DNA from: Antarctobacter albus
GTDB taxonomy: Bacteria > Pseudomonadota > Alphaproteobacteria > Rhodobacterales > Rhodobacteraceae
Length of the DNA: 64,000 bases
Direction of reading: 5' to 3'
Assembly: GCF_900101505.1 (NCBI RefSeq)
Contig: NZ_FMZI01000002.1
Span: 186,001-250,000 of the forward strand
The position numbers and the translations under genes are program-made. This document shows, in pieces, positions 34,030 to 43,075 of the stretch. The notes under the pieces are model-generated. The model had not been told where the DNA came from. It ran no database searches and worked only from the letters and a program-made list of their open reading frames with translations. Each line of letters begins with the position of its first letter. Position 1 is the first letter of the stretch.

Positions 34030-35187
34030 ATGGCGGTGGTGAACAGGATCGCAGGATTTGCCGAGGAAATGACCGGGTGGCGGCGCCATCTGCACATGTT
34101 TCCCGAGCTGTGCCTGCAATGCCACGAGACGGCGCGCTTTGTCGTCGCCCGGCTGCGTGACATGGGCATCACCGAGATCCACGAGGGCATTGCGACAAGC
34201 GGCGTTGTGGCGGTCATCGAAGGGCAGGGACCGGGACCCGTGACCGGCCTGCGCGCAGACATGGACGCCCTGCCCATGCAGGAAGAGACCGGCGCCCAAT
34301 GGGCCAGCACCGTGCCGGGCCGGATGCATGCCTGCGGCCATGACGGTCATACGGCCATGTTGCTTGGCGCCGCGAAATACCTGTCTGAAACGCGCCGCTT
34401 CGCTGGCCGTGTCGTGCTGATCTTTCAACCGGCCGAGGAAAGCGTTGGCGGCGGGCGGATCATGGTCGAGGAAGGGATCATGGACCGGTTCGGCGTCGAG
34501 GAGGTCTACGCCCTGCACACCGACCCCTTTGGTGAGCTGGGAGAGTTCCGGACCTGTCCCGGGCCGATCATGGGATCGGTGGATGATTTCACCCTGCGCA
34601 TTCGCGGGCAGGGCGGCCACGCCGCCTATCCCCAGACCTGCCGTGACCCGATGCCCGCCGCGCTGGCCATCGGCCAGGCGCTGCAGACCGTGGTTTCGCG
34701 CAACACCGATCCGCTGGGGTCGCTTGTGGTCTCGCTGACCATGGTCCATGGCGGCACAGCCTCCAACATCATCCCCGAGGAGGTCACGCTGGGCGGCACC
34801 GTCCGAAGCCTCACCCCGCAGGTGCGCGACATGGCCGAAGACCGCATTCGCCGGATCGCGACCCGCGTCGCCGAGGGCTACGATGTCGAGGCGCTGCTGG
34901 ACTACCGGCGCAGCTACCCGCCGACCATCAACCACGATGAGCAGACACGCTTTGCGGTGGATATCGCGCGCGAGGTCTCTTCGCGCGTCGTCGACGACCT
35001 GCCGCCGGAAATGGGGGCAGAGGATTTCTCCTACATGCTCGAGGCGCGGCCGGGCGCCTTTCTCTTCCTCGGACAGGGGATCGGCCCGTCTGCGCATCAT
35101 CCGGCCTTCGACTTCAACGATGCGGTGGCCCCCATCGGCGCCAGTTTCTTTGCCCGGCTGATCGAGAAACGCCACGCCCTCGGGTAA
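34030..35187 (+). CDS. M20 family amidohydrolase (hippurate hydrolase-like), copy 1
   Basis: 385-residue M20D peptidase/amidohydrolase that removes an acyl group from an N-acyl amino acid or related amide. The metal-binding residues are in MHACGHDGHTAML, QPAEES, and the final SAHHPAFDFND segment. The position usually reading HN-P before the dimerisation domain is HTDPFG here, a divergence from copy 2. It is divergent from mazG (66-base gap) and 168 bases before a second paralogue, with an inverted repeat between them. The substrate is unknown. Confidence 0.85.
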   Translation: MAVVNRIAGFAEEMTGWRRHLHMFPELCLQCHETARFVVARLRDMGITEIHEGIATSGVVAVIEGQGPGPVTGLRADMDALPMQEETGAQWASTVPGRMHACGHDGHTAMLLGAAKYLSETRRFAGRVVLIFQPAEESVGGGRIMVEEGIMDRFGVEEVYALHTDPFGELGEFRTCPGPIMGSVDDFTLRIRGQGGHAAYPQTCRDPMPAALAIGQALQTVVSRNTDPLGSLVVSLTMVHGGTASNIIPEEVTLGGTVRSLTPQVRDMAEDRIRRIATRVAEGYDVEALLDYRRSYPPTINHDEQTRFAVDIAREVSSRVVDDLPPEMGAEDFSYMLEARPGAFLFLGQGIGPSAHHPAFDFNDAVAPIGASFFARLIEKRHALG

Positions 35188-35202
35188 GCGGTCCGCCATT
35201 TT

Positions 35203-35266
35203 GGGGTATTTTGACCAAGAAGAAGGGGGGCGCGCGCCAATGGTTTCTTCTTGGTCGAAATACCCC
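35203..35266. repeat. 22-bp inverted repeat, paired copies of the AAATACC intergenic element
   Basis: Positions 35203-35224 pair with 35245-35266 with a single mismatch, separated by 20 bases. Each arm contains the CTTCTTGGTC-AAATACCCC core found singly in other gaps of this window, so this looks like two head-to-head copies. It begins 15 bases after the amidohydrolase stop and may act as a terminator or mRNA 3' stabiliser. Confidence 0.7.
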
Positions 35267-35354
35267 GAGGCAACCTCGGCAAGGCGCGTTTCCCTTCGGC
35301 CCCTTTTCAATACCGCGCCAAGCAGGCAGTCTGATGCCCAAAGGAGACCCGCCC

Positions 35355-36518
35355 ATGCCCATCGTCAATTCCATCGCCGCGCTCGAACCCGAGATGACCG
35401 CCTGGCGGCGTCACCTGCATCAGCACCCGGAACTGGGACTGGACTGTTACAAGACCGCGGAATTCGTGGTGGACAAGCTCAAGGGCTTCGGCATCACCGA
35501 GATCCATACCGGTATCGCGCGCACCGGCGTTGTCGCCATCATCGAAGGGCAGGGGCCGGGGCGCACGATCGGGCTGCGCGCCGACATGGATGCCCTGCCG
35601 ATGGAGGATCTCTCGGGGACGGACCATGCCTCGACGGTGCCGGGCATGGCCCATACCTGTGGCCATGACGGGCATACGACCATGCTGCTGGGCGCGGCGA
35701 AATACTTGGCCGAGACGCGCAATTTCTCGGGCAAGGTGGCGCTGATCTTCCAGCCCGCCGAGGAAAACGAGGGCGGCGGGCGCATCATGGTCGAAGAGGG
35801 CATGATGGACCGGTTCGGCATCGACGAGGTCTATGGCATCCACAACATGCCCGGAGGAGCGGTGGGGCATATGCACACCAACCGCGGCGCGCTGCTGGCG
35901 GGGGTGGACGAGTTCACGATCAAGATCACCGGGCAGGGCGGGCATGGTGCCATGCCCTTCCAGACCCGCGACCCCGTGGTCTGTGCCGCCTCGATGGTTC
36001 AGGCGCTGCAGACCATCGTCAGCCGGAACGTCGACGCGCTGGACCGGCTGGTGGTCAGCGTCACCCAGATCCACACCGGCAGCGCCATGAACATCGTGCC
36101 GGAAACCGCCCTGCTGAACGGTACCGTCCGCTATTTCGACAAGGACGTGCAGGCGGTGGTCAAGACCCGCATGGGTGAGATCGCCGAGTTCCAGGCCAGG
36201 AGCTTCGGCATGAGCGCCGAACTGGACTACGTCGAAGGCTATCCACCGACGATCAACCACCCGGAGCAGGCGGAATTCGCGGCAGGGGTCGCGCGCGAGG
36301 TCGTCGGCGCCGAGGCCGTCGACCTGGACTCGCCGCCGATCATGCCGGGCGAGGATTTCTCCTACATGCTGGAGGCCCGGCCCGGGGCCTATCTCTTCCT
36401 GGGCCAGGGAGACACGCCGGTCTGCCACCACCCACAGTACGATTTCAACGACCAGATAGCGCCGGTGGGGGCCAGCTTTTTCGCCCGCCTCGTGGAAAAG
36501 GCCTTGCCGCTGGGCTGA
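35355..36518 (+). CDS. M20 family amidohydrolase (hippurate hydrolase-like), copy 2
   Basis: 387 residues, clearly paralogous to the gene before it. Metal site motifs: HTCGHDGHTTML, QPAEENEGGG, IHNMPGG and the final CHHPQYDFND. The dimerisation domain begins near GVDEFTIKITGQGGHGAMP. ATG at 35355 has a clear AAGGAG Shine-Dalgarno, whereas the upstream frame runs through the repeat and is not coding. Followed by a further repeat copy and an agmatinase-like gene. It may act on N-acylated amino acids or polyamine-type amides; this is inference. Confidence 0.87.
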   Translation: MPIVNSIAALEPEMTAWRRHLHQHPELGLDCYKTAEFVVDKLKGFGITEIHTGIARTGVVAIIEGQGPGRTIGLRADMDALPMEDLSGTDHASTVPGMAHTCGHDGHTTMLLGAAKYLAETRNFSGKVALIFQPAEENEGGGRIMVEEGMMDRFGIDEVYGIHNMPGGAVGHMHTNRGALLAGVDEFTIKITGQGGHGAMPFQTRDPVVCAASMVQALQTIVSRNVDALDRLVVSVTQIHTGSAMNIVPETALLNGTVRYFDKDVQAVVKTRMGEIAEFQARSFGMSAELDYVEGYPPTINHPEQAEFAAGVAREVVGAEAVDLDSPPIMPGEDFSYMLEARPGAYLFLGQGDTPVCHHPQYDFNDQIAPVGASFFARLVEKALPLG

Positions 36519-36527
36519 CCCTGCGTG

Positions 36528-36594
36528 TTTCCTTGGGCCAAAATACCTCCGGGGTGAGTGCGCGCCTGGCGCACAGAGGGGGCTGCGTCCCCTT
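36528..36594. repeat. Intergenic AAATACCTC-GGGG repeat, copy B
   Basis: CCTTGGGCC-AAAATACCTCC-GGGG is followed by two small hairpins, GTGCGC/GCGCAC (36558-36574) and GGGG/CCCC (36579-36592). It starts 10 bases after the amidohydrolase stop and ends 26 bases before the next ATG. Confidence 0.65.
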
Positions 36595-36620
36595 TCCCCG
36601 CCATCAACAGGATCAATCGT

Positions 36621-37586
36621 ATGAGCCTTGAAGACGCCAAGCGCCAGATCGACCACGCCTTTACCCGCGAGGACCTCAAGGGACCGTCCTTCGAGAACGT
36701 CTTTGCCGGCGCGCCCTCTTTCCTGCGCCGCAAATATACCAAGGACCTGGCGGGTGTGGACATCGCCGTGACGGGCCTGCCCTTCGACCAGGCGGTGACC
36801 AACCGGCCCGGGACGCGGCTGGGGCCGCGCGCGATCCGCGAAGCCTCGCTGCTGCAGCCCTGCGATGCGCCCTACGGCTGGGGCTATGACGTGTTGTCCG
36901 AGTTCGCCATCGCGGACTACGGCGACATGGCTTTCGACTATGCCATGCCCTCGGAGGTGCCGGCGAAGATCGCGCAACATGTGGGCGGCATCCTGGACGC
37001 GGGGGCGGCCTGTGTCGTGCTGGGCGGCGATCACTCGGTCACGCATGGTTGCCTGCGCGCCCATGCCGAGAAACACGGGCCGCTGAGCGTGATCCAGTTC
37101 GATGCCCATACGGACACCTGGGCCGACGACGATGCCACGCGGGTCGATCACGGGACCTTCATGTACAAGGCCGCGAAAGAGGGGGTCGTGGTGCCGGAAC
37201 GCTCGGTCCAGATCGGCATTCGGACGGACAATCCGGATACCCTGGGCTTCAACATCCTGGACGCGCGGCAGGTGCACCGGGACGGGCCCGAGCGGATCGC
37301 CGAGCGGGTACACGAGATCGTGGGCGCCCAGCCCTGTTACATCACCTTCGACATCGACGCCCTGGACCCGGCCTTTGCGCCGGGCACCGGCACGCCGGTC
37401 TGGGGAGGGCTCAGCAGCCACCAGGCCGCGGTGATCCTGCGCCACCTGGCGGGCATCGACATGAAAGGCGGCGACGTGGTCGAGGTCTCTCCGCCCTTCG
37501 ATACCACCGGGGCAACGGCGGTGGCGGCGGCGCATGTCGGCATGGAGCTGCTGTGTCTCTGGGGTTGGACGCGGCGGGCACGGTGA
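36621..37586 (+). CDS. speB: Agmatinase-like ureohydrolase
   Basis: 321-residue arginase/agmatinase-fold enzyme. The binuclear manganese site is carried by GGDHSV, DAHTDT and DIDALDPAFAPGTGTP. Agmatinase cleaves agmatine to putrescine and urea. Related ureohydrolases act on guanidinobutyrate or other guanidines, so substrate is not certain. The ATG at 36621 has weak Shine-Dalgarno (CAGGAT); the longer upstream frame overlaps a repeat and was dropped. Putrescine would feed homospermidine synthase elsewhere in the window. Confidence 0.85.
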   Translation: MSLEDAKRQIDHAFTREDLKGPSFENVFAGAPSFLRRKYTKDLAGVDIAVTGLPFDQAVTNRPGTRLGPRAIREASLLQPCDAPYGWGYDVLSEFAIADYGDMAFDYAMPSEVPAKIAQHVGGILDAGAACVVLGGDHSVTHGCLRAHAEKHGPLSVIQFDAHTDTWADDDATRVDHGTFMYKAAKEGVVVPERSVQIGIRTDNPDTLGFNILDARQVHRDGPERIAERVHEIVGAQPCYITFDIDALDPAFAPGTGTPVWGGLSSHQAAVILRHLAGIDMKGGDVVEVSPPFDTTGATAVAAAHVGMELLCLWGWTRRAR

Positions 37587-37679
37587 CGTGACGGGTTGTT
37601 GCGAAACCTTGGCTTTCAGAATCGGGTGGGGGCGTGGCATGCCCCCTGCCAGGGGTTAATCCGGAGATAGAGACAGCAG

Positions 37680-38078
37680 GTGCGCTTGGTATTCCTCATT
37701 CTTTTGCTTGTGATCCTGGGCGGGCTGGCCTGGATCCGCCTGGCTCCTTCGGACCCGGCGGTCTGGCACGTCGATCCCAAGGTGACGGCCGACCAGGACC
37801 TGGCCGCGGGGGTGCGCCGGCGCATCGCTGCGGGCGACGACGGTTTTGCCCGTCTGCACGCGATCATCCTTGAAACCCCCCGGACAGAGGTCCTGGCGGG
37901 CAGTGTCGCGGAGGGGCAGGTCACCTATATCACGCGCTCCTTGTGGATGGGGTTCCCGGATTACACCACCGTGCGCCAGAACGGCGACGTGCTCGAGCTT
38001 TGGGCGCGGGCGCGGTTCGGGCAGTCGGACCTGGGCGTGAACCGGGCGCGGGTGGATGACTGGCTGGGCCGGTTGTAG
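37680..38078 (+). CDS. DUF1499 family membrane-anchored protein
   Basis: 132 residues. An N-terminal hydrophobic anchor (MRLVFLILLLVILGGLAWI) precedes the segment RLAPSDPAVWHVDP and later TYITRSLWMGFPDYTTV, both typical of DUF1499. Function unknown; the family occurs widely in alphaproteobacteria as a lipid/membrane-associated domain. It starts with GTG at 37680 and has no close Shine-Dalgarno, so the start is uncertain. Confidence 0.75.
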   Translation: MRLVFLILLLVILGGLAWIRLAPSDPAVWHVDPKVTADQDLAAGVRRRIAAGDDGFARLHAIILETPRTEVLAGSVAEGQVTYITRSLWMGFPDYTTVRQNGDVLELWARARFGQSDLGVNRARVDDWLGRL

Positions 38079-38268
38079 GCCCGAGTCCGCACGGTTTTCG
38101 GCGCAGGTCTGACGGCGCTTGTCCCGGCGGCGCCGGGACCACGCCGCGCCCGCCGTCCCGTCGACGGCGGGTGCCGTGTGGCATTCGCTTGCGGTGTCGC
38201 CGGTGAACAGGCCCGGCGCCTGTGCGCGGCGGCTTGACGGCCCGCGCGGGATGGGCAATGCATCCCGG

Positions 38269-39318
38269 ATGATCCCGACAGAGCGACTCCAACAGATCAA
38301 GGAACGGCTGGAATACGTCGAGGCCCGCATGTCCGCGGGAGAGGGCGATATTGCCGCGCTGGGCCGTGAATATGCCGAACTGCGCCCCGTGGTCAGCCAG
38401 ATCGCCGAATGGGAGCGGCTGGTGGCCGAGATCGCCGAGGCGGAGGCGCTGCTGGCCGATCCCGAGATGAAGGCCCTGGCCGAGGAAGAATTGCCGGACC
38501 TGCGCGCGCGCCTCCCCGAGGCCGAGCACGCGGTCCAGCTGGCGCTCTTGCCACGCGATGCGGCCGATGCGCGGCCCGCCATGCTGGAGATCCGCCCCGG
38601 CACCGGCGGTGACGAGGCGGCGCTGTTCGCGGGTGACCTGGCGCGCATGTACCAGCGCTATGCCGAGGCCAAGGGCTGGCGCTGGGAAGTGGTCGAGGAG
38701 CAGCTCTCGGAACTGGGCGGCGTGCGCGAACTGGTGGTGCGGATCGCCGGAGAGGGCGTCTTTGCCCGGCTGAAATACGAAAGCGGCGTGCATCGGGTGC
38801 AACGTGTGCCCGAGACGGAATCGGGCGGGCGCATCCATACTTCTGCCGCCACCGTTGCCGTGCTGCCCGAGGCCGAAGAGGTCGACATCCGGATCGACGC
38901 GAATGACCTGCGCATCGACACGATGCGCTCGTCCGGGGCGGGCGGCCAGCACGTCAACACCACGGATTCGGCGGTGCGCATCACCCATATCCCCACCGGC
39001 ATCGTGGTCACGAGCTCGGAGAAAAGCCAGCACCGCAACCGCGAGATCGCCATGCAGGTGCTGCGCGCGCGGTTGTTCGACCAGCAGCGCCAGCAGGCCG
39101 ACGCGGAACGCTCTGCCGACCGCAAGGCGCAGGTGGGCTCTGGCGACCGGTCCGAACGCATCCGAACCTACAACTTCCCGCAGGGCCGCCTGACCGACCA
39201 CCGTATCGGGCTGACGCTGTACCGGCTGGAGCAGGTCATGGCCGGCGACCTGGACGAGATCGTCGATGCCTTGACCGCCCATGCCCAGGCCGCGCAACTG
39301 GCCGAGATGGAGGGCTGA
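38269..39318 (+). CDS. prfA: Peptide chain release factor 1
   Basis: 349 residues. Recognises UAA/UAG codons and triggers release of the nascent chain. The GGQ motif is at 225-227 ([10 protein letters not shown]), and the [16 protein letters not shown] and [14 protein letters not shown] stretches are class-I release-factor landmarks. The ATG at 38269 gives the standard [18 protein letters not shown] start; the upstream frame is not conserved. Next gene is prmC, its methyltransferase. Confidence 0.97.
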   Translation: MIPTERLQQIKERLEYVEARMSAGEGDIAALGREYAELRPVVSQIAEWERLVAEIAEAEALLADPEMKALAEEELPDLRARLPEAEHAVQLALLPRDAADARPAMLEIRPGTGGDEAALFAGDLARMYQRYAEAKGWRWEVVEEQLSELGGVRELVVRIAGEGVFARLKYESGVHRVQRVPETESGGRIHTSAATVAVLPEAEEVDIRIDANDLRIDTMRSSGAGGQHVNTTDSAVRITHIPTGIVVTSSEKSQHRNREIAMQVLRARLFDQQRQQADAERSADRKAQVGSGDRSERIRTYNFPQGRLTDHRIGLTLYRLEQVMAGDLDEIVDALTAHAQAAQLAEMEG

Positions 39319-39322
39319 GGCC

Positions 39323-40171
39323 TTGGCACGCGGATCCGATCTGCTGGCACGCGCCACCGCGCGACTGGTCGTGGCAGAGGTGCCGGACCCGGGGCGCGAT
39401 GCCCGGCGGCTGATGGCACATGTGCTCAAGGTGCCGCCCGGGCGCTTGACGCTGTTCCTGCCGGAACCCGTCGACCCTGAACTGGAGGTGGTCTTCCTGA
39501 CCCTGGTCGAACGCCGCGCCGACCGCGTGCCGGTCAGCCACCTGGTCGGGCGCCGGGCCTTCTACGGGCGCGATTTCCTGGTCACCCCCGAGGCGCTGGA
39601 TCCGCGCCCCGAGACGGAAACCCTGATCGAGGTGGCCCTGACCGAACCTTTTGCCACGGTGCTGGATCTTGGCACCGGGTCTGGCTGCATCCTGCTGACG
39701 TTGCTGGCGGAACGCGAAGGCACGGTGGGCCTGGGCACTGATCTCAGCCCGCCGGCGCTGAACGTGGCCTATTGGAACCGCAACGCCCTGGGGCTGGAGG
39801 CGCGGGCGGACCTGCGTGAGGGCAGCTGGTACGAGGCGCTGACACCGGCGGACGGCGAGTTCGACCTCGTGGTGTCGAACCCGCCCTATATCGCGGTGAA
39901 CGAGATGCCCTTTCTCGCCCCCGAGGTACGCGAACACGAACCGCGCCTGGCCCTCACCGACGAGGGCGACGGGCTGAGCGCCTATCGGGCCATCCTGGCG
40001 GGACTGAACGGCGTGCTGGCGCCCGGCGGGCGGCTGATCGTGGAAATCGGCGCGGCCCAGGGCATGGCGGTGTCGAAACTGTTCACGCAGGCCGGTCTGC
40101 GCGGCGTGCGGGTGATCCCGGACCTTGCGGGGCGCGACAGGGTGGTGTTGGGGACACGCAGCCCCGGATAA
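39323..40171 (+). CDS. prmC: Release factor glutamine methyltransferase
   Basis: About 282 residues. Methylates the glutamine of the GGQ motif in release factors, using SAM. Landmarks are VLDLGTGSGCILL (SAM binding) and VVSNPPYI (catalytic NPPY). It starts in the gap right after prfA: a TTG at 39323 is chosen, 9 bases after GGAGG, since an ATG at 39281 would overlap prfA by 38 bases. The start is uncertain. Confidence 0.93.
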   Translation: MARGSDLLARATARLVVAEVPDPGRDARRLMAHVLKVPPGRLTLFLPEPVDPELEVVFLTLVERRADRVPVSHLVGRRAFYGRDFLVTPEALDPRPETETLIEVALTEPFATVLDLGTGSGCILLTLLAEREGTVGLGTDLSPPALNVAYWNRNALGLEARADLREGSWYEALTPADGEFDLVVSNPPYIAVNEMPFLAPEVREHEPRLALTDEGDGLSAYRAILAGLNGVLAPGGRLIVEIGAAQGMAVSKLFTQAGLRGVRVIPDLAGRDRVVLGTRSPG

Positions 40172-40250
40172 CGACATTTTCCTGCCGAATATGACGGTTT
40201 TTCGGCATTTTGACTTGTCTCCGCGCGGGCCATATGCATATTCATGGACA

Positions 40251-40289
40251 GTTGATCAGTCGAATGGCCTTCGGCCAATCCCGATCAAC
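40251..40289 (+). other. Stem-loop in the leader of the DUF4167 gene
   Basis: Outer arms GTTGATC (40251-40257) and GATCAAC (40283-40289), with inner stem TGGCC-TTC-GGCCA (40265-40277), form a two-part hairpin about 95 bases before the gene start. There is no T-tract, so it is more likely a leader structure than a terminator. A TTGACT hexamer at 40210 may mark the promoter. Confidence 0.45.
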
Positions 40290-40383
40290 GACAAGCCAAC
40301 ATGAAGGTGACCCTACCGGATTGGCGCAGGATGCGCCGTAACCTGTCACCAAGCCGTCGAAATAAGGCTGGAAACCAGACAAC

Positions 40384-41181
40384 ATGCGTTCTTCCAAATC
40401 CCGCTCGCGGAACAAGAACAACCGCAACCGCAACTCGCTGGGCAACGTCGTCAACCGTGTGTTCGACAGCAACGGCCCCGAGGGCAAGGTGCGCGGTACG
40501 CCGCAGCAGATCATAGACAAATACAATCAATTGGCCCGCGACTCCGCACTTGGCAACGACCGCGTGGCAACCGAAAACTTTCAGCAGCACGCAGAACACT
40601 ACCTCCGGATGTTGGGAGAGGCGCAGCGCGAACAGGAACAGCGCCGCGAACAGCAGGAACGGGAAAACCGCGACCGCCAGGCGCAGCGCGACCGCGACCG
40701 CCAGCAGCGCGACGGGGGCGAGGCCGACAAGAGCGACCGCCCCGAGAAATCCGACAGGCCCGAGCGTACGGACAAGCCTGAAAAGGCCGACAAGCCCGCC
40801 CGCAAGGAGCGCGCGCCCCAGCAACAGCCTGAAACCGCCTCTATGGACTCCGACGTGGTCGATTTCGGTGCCGAGGACGACGGGCCCGGCCTGGTCGATA
40901 CACCCGAGTCGCGTGCCGAGGCACAGCCCGAGGTAAAGACCCCGGCCAGGGAACCCGCCAAGGCGCCCGACCCCGAGAAGGCAGCCGAACCTGCCAAGGC
41001 ACCGGAAGAGGCCGCCCCCGCCGAGGAGGCGCCCGCCAAGGCCGAGGAAAAGCCCAAGAAGCCGCGCGCTCCGCGCAAACCCCGCAAAAAGCCCGAGCCC
41101 AAAGCCGCAGAGGCCGATGACGCCCCCGCCGCGAGCGCCCCGGCCGAGGGCGACAGCTCGACCCCGGACGCCGCCGAGTAA
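40384..41181 (+). CDS. DUF4167 domain protein, basic N-terminus and disordered tail
   Basis: 265 residues. The first about 80 (MRSSKSRSRNKNNRNRNSLG, then GNDRVATENFQQHAEHYLRM) match DUF4167, an alphaproteobacterial domain. It is rich in Arg and Asn at the start, which suggests nucleic-acid binding. The rest is low complexity: Arg/Gln/Glu/Asp-rich, then Lys/Pro/Ala/Glu-rich with repeated PEKADKPxR-type segments. Function is not established. In alphaproteobacteria it often lies next to prfA-prmC, as here. Convergent with rsmA. Confidence 0.85.
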   Translation: MRSSKSRSRNKNNRNRNSLGNVVNRVFDSNGPEGKVRGTPQQIIDKYNQLARDSALGNDRVATENFQQHAEHYLRMLGEAQREQEQRREQQERENRDRQAQRDRDRQQRDGGEADKSDRPEKSDRPERTDKPEKADKPARKERAPQQQPETASMDSDVVDFGAEDDGPGLVDTPESRAEAQPEVKTPAREPAKAPDPEKAAEPAKAPEEAAPAEEAPAKAEEKPKKPRAPRKPRKKPEPKAAEADDAPAASAPAEGDSSTPDAAE

Positions 41182-41198
41182 GATCGGCGCCGGGGCGC

Positions 41199-42041
41199 TC
41201 AGCCCGCGGCGAGACTGCGGGCCAGCGCGCAGAAGGCTTCCAGCGGAACACGTTCGGCGCGTTCCGTCGGCGCGATGCCTGCTGCGGCCAGGTGATCCTC
41301 GATCTGCGGCGACAGTCCCTTCAGCGCCGCACGCAGCATCTTGCGCCGCTGGTTGAAGGCCGCAGCAACCACCCGTTCCAGCACCTTCGCATCTGCCTCG
41401 AACCGCGGCGCGGGCAGGGCGGTCAAATGCACCACGGCCGAGCTGACCTTGGGCGGCGGGGTAAAGGCCCCCGGCGGAAGAGTCAGGGCGATGCGCGCGT
41501 CGCAGCGCCATTGCGCCAACAGGGCAAGGCGGCCATAGGCCTTTGAGCCCGGCTCTGCCACGATGCGTTCGGCGACTTCCTTCTGGAACATCAGCGTGAG
41601 CGATTTCCAGGCCGGTGGCCAATCGCGCGGCGTCAGCCAGCGCACCAGCAGTTCCGTGCCGACGTTGTAGGGCAGGTTGGCGCAGATCGCATAGGGCGCG
41701 ACCAGATGCGCCGAGGGGTCGATCTCCAGCGCGTCGCCCTCGATCACCTCCAGGCGCCCGGGATAGGCGGCCGCGATCTCCCCCAGCGCGGGCAGGCAGC
41801 GTGCATCCTTTTCCACCGCCAGCACCTTGCGGGCGCCCTCGGCCAGCAGGCCACGGGTCAACCCGCCGGGACCGGGGCCAACCTCCAGCACGTCGGTTTC
41901 GCTCAGGTCGCCCGCCACCCGGGCGATCCGCGCCGTCAGGTTCAGGTCTAGCAGAAAGTTCTGCCCCAGCGACTTGCGCGCCGAAAGCTGGTGCTGCGCG
42001 ATCACCTCGCGCAAGGGGGGAAGGTCGTCGATCCGGCTCAT
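41199..42041 (-). CDS. rsmA: 16S rRNA adenine dimethyltransferase
   Basis: 280 residues. SAM enzyme that dimethylates two adenines near the 16S rRNA 3' end. Motifs: [29 protein letters not shown] (SAM site), and [12 protein letters not shown] (NLPY catalytic motif). ATG at 42041 fits the family; the upstream frame runs through a repeat. It lies at the end of the minus-strand lpt-surA-pdxA run. Confidence 0.96.
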   Translation of the reverse strand: MSRIDDLPPLREVIAQHQLSARKSLGQNFLLDLNLTARIARVAGDLSETDVLEVGPGPGGLTRGLLAEGARKVLAVEKDARCLPALGEIAAAYPGRLEVIEGDALEIDPSAHLVAPYAICANLPYNVGTELLVRWLTPRDWPPAWKSLTLMFQKEVAERIVAEPGSKAYGRLALLAQWRCDARIALTLPPGAFTPPPKVSSAVVHLTALPAPRFEADAKVLERVVAAAFNQRRKMLRAALKGLSPQIEDHLAAAGIAPTERAERVPLEAFCALARSLAAG

Positions 42042-42043
42042 GT

Positions 42044-42104
42044 CTTCTTTGGTTTTCCAAATACCTCGGGGGAATTGGCCGAAGGCCAAGGGGGCAGAGC
42101 CCCA
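42044..42104. repeat. Intergenic AAATACCTC-GGGG repeat, copy C
   Basis: CTTCTTTGG...CCAAATACCTCGGGGG is followed by hairpins TTGGCC-GAA-GGCCAA (42075-42089) and GGGGC/GCCCC (42091-42103). It lies between the pdxA stop and rsmA start, so it sits in the leader of rsmA inside the operon. Confidence 0.65.
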
Positions 42105-42112
42105 ATCGCCGG

Positions 42113-43075
42113 TCAGGCGGTGCTCAACCGTGCCGCCATGCGCAATGCCGCCAGTGTCGACGAGGGGTTGGCGAGGCCCTTGCCCGCGATGTCGAAGGCG
42201 GTGCCATGGTCGGGCGAGGTGCGCACGAAAGGCAGGCCCAGGGTGACGTTCACGCCCTCGTCGAAATCCAGTGTCTTGATCGGGATCAGCGCCTGGTCGT
42301 GGTACATGCAGATCGCCGCGTCATAGCCCGCGCGGGCGCGCTCGTGGAACATGGTGTCCCCAGGCAGGGGGCCGCGCAGGTCCATGCCCTCGGCCCGCAG
42401 GCGATCCAGGACCGGGGCGATCACTGCGGCGTCCTCCTTGCCCATGCGCCCGCCTTCGCCGGCATGGGGGTTCAGGCCGGCAACGGCGAGCCGTGGCTTG
42501 GCGATGCCGAACTGGGACACCAGCGCCGCGTGGGTGATGCGGATGCGCCGTTCCAGCAGCCCGGGCGTCAGGGCGGCGGGCACATCGGCGATGGCGATAT
42601 GGATCGTCACCGGCACGACGCGCAGCCGGTCCGATGCCAGCATCATGACCACCTCGTCGGCGCCGGCCAGATGGGCCAGGAACTCGGTATGGCCGGGAAA
42701 GGCGAACCCGGCGCCCTCGGCCAGGGCCTGCTTGTGAATGGGCAACGTGCAAAGCGCAGAGGCCTTGCCGGACTGCACCAGCCGCACGCCTTCTTCGATG
42801 GCATGGATCACGCCGGCGGCATGAGCCGCCTGCGGCGTGCCCGGAACGCGCGGGCCGGGCATTGCGATCGGCCAGACCGGCAGGCCCGCGGCGCAGCGCT
42901 CCACCGCCTCGGCTGGGTCCTGCAGCACAACGTGGGGCACCTTGCCCGGCAGGTGGGCGGGGTCCCCGATCCAGAAGAACGGAAGGTCCGTGCCCAGGGC
43001 CGTCCAGGCGGCTTCGGCCAGTTCGGGGCCAATACCTGCCGGTTCGCCACAGCTCAGCGCGACGGGGCGGCTCAT
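42113..43075 (-). CDS. pdxA: 4-hydroxythreonine-4-phosphate dehydrogenase
   Basis: 320 residues. NAD-dependent step of pyridoxal phosphate synthesis. Markers are [12 protein letters not shown] near the start, [23 protein letters not shown], and [14 protein letters not shown] with a metal-binding histidine. Its ATG overlaps the surA stop by 4 bases, implying coupled translation; pdxA-rsmA linkage is common in proteobacteria. Confidence 0.95.
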   Translation of the reverse strand: MSRPVALSCGEPAGIGPELAEAAWTALGTDLPFFWIGDPAHLPGKVPHVVLQDPAEAVERCAAGLPVWPIAMPGPRVPGTPQAAHAAGVIHAIEEGVRLVQSGKASALCTLPIHKQALAEGAGFAFPGHTEFLAHLAGADEVVMMLASDRLRVVPVTIHIAIADVPAALTPGLLERRIRITHAALVSQFGIAKPRLAVAGLNPHAGEGGRMGKEDAAVIAPVLDRLRAEGMDLRGPLPGDTMFHERARAGYDAAICMYHDQALIPIKTLDFDEGVNVTLGLPFVRTSPDHGTAFDIAGKGLANPSSTLAALRMAARLSTA

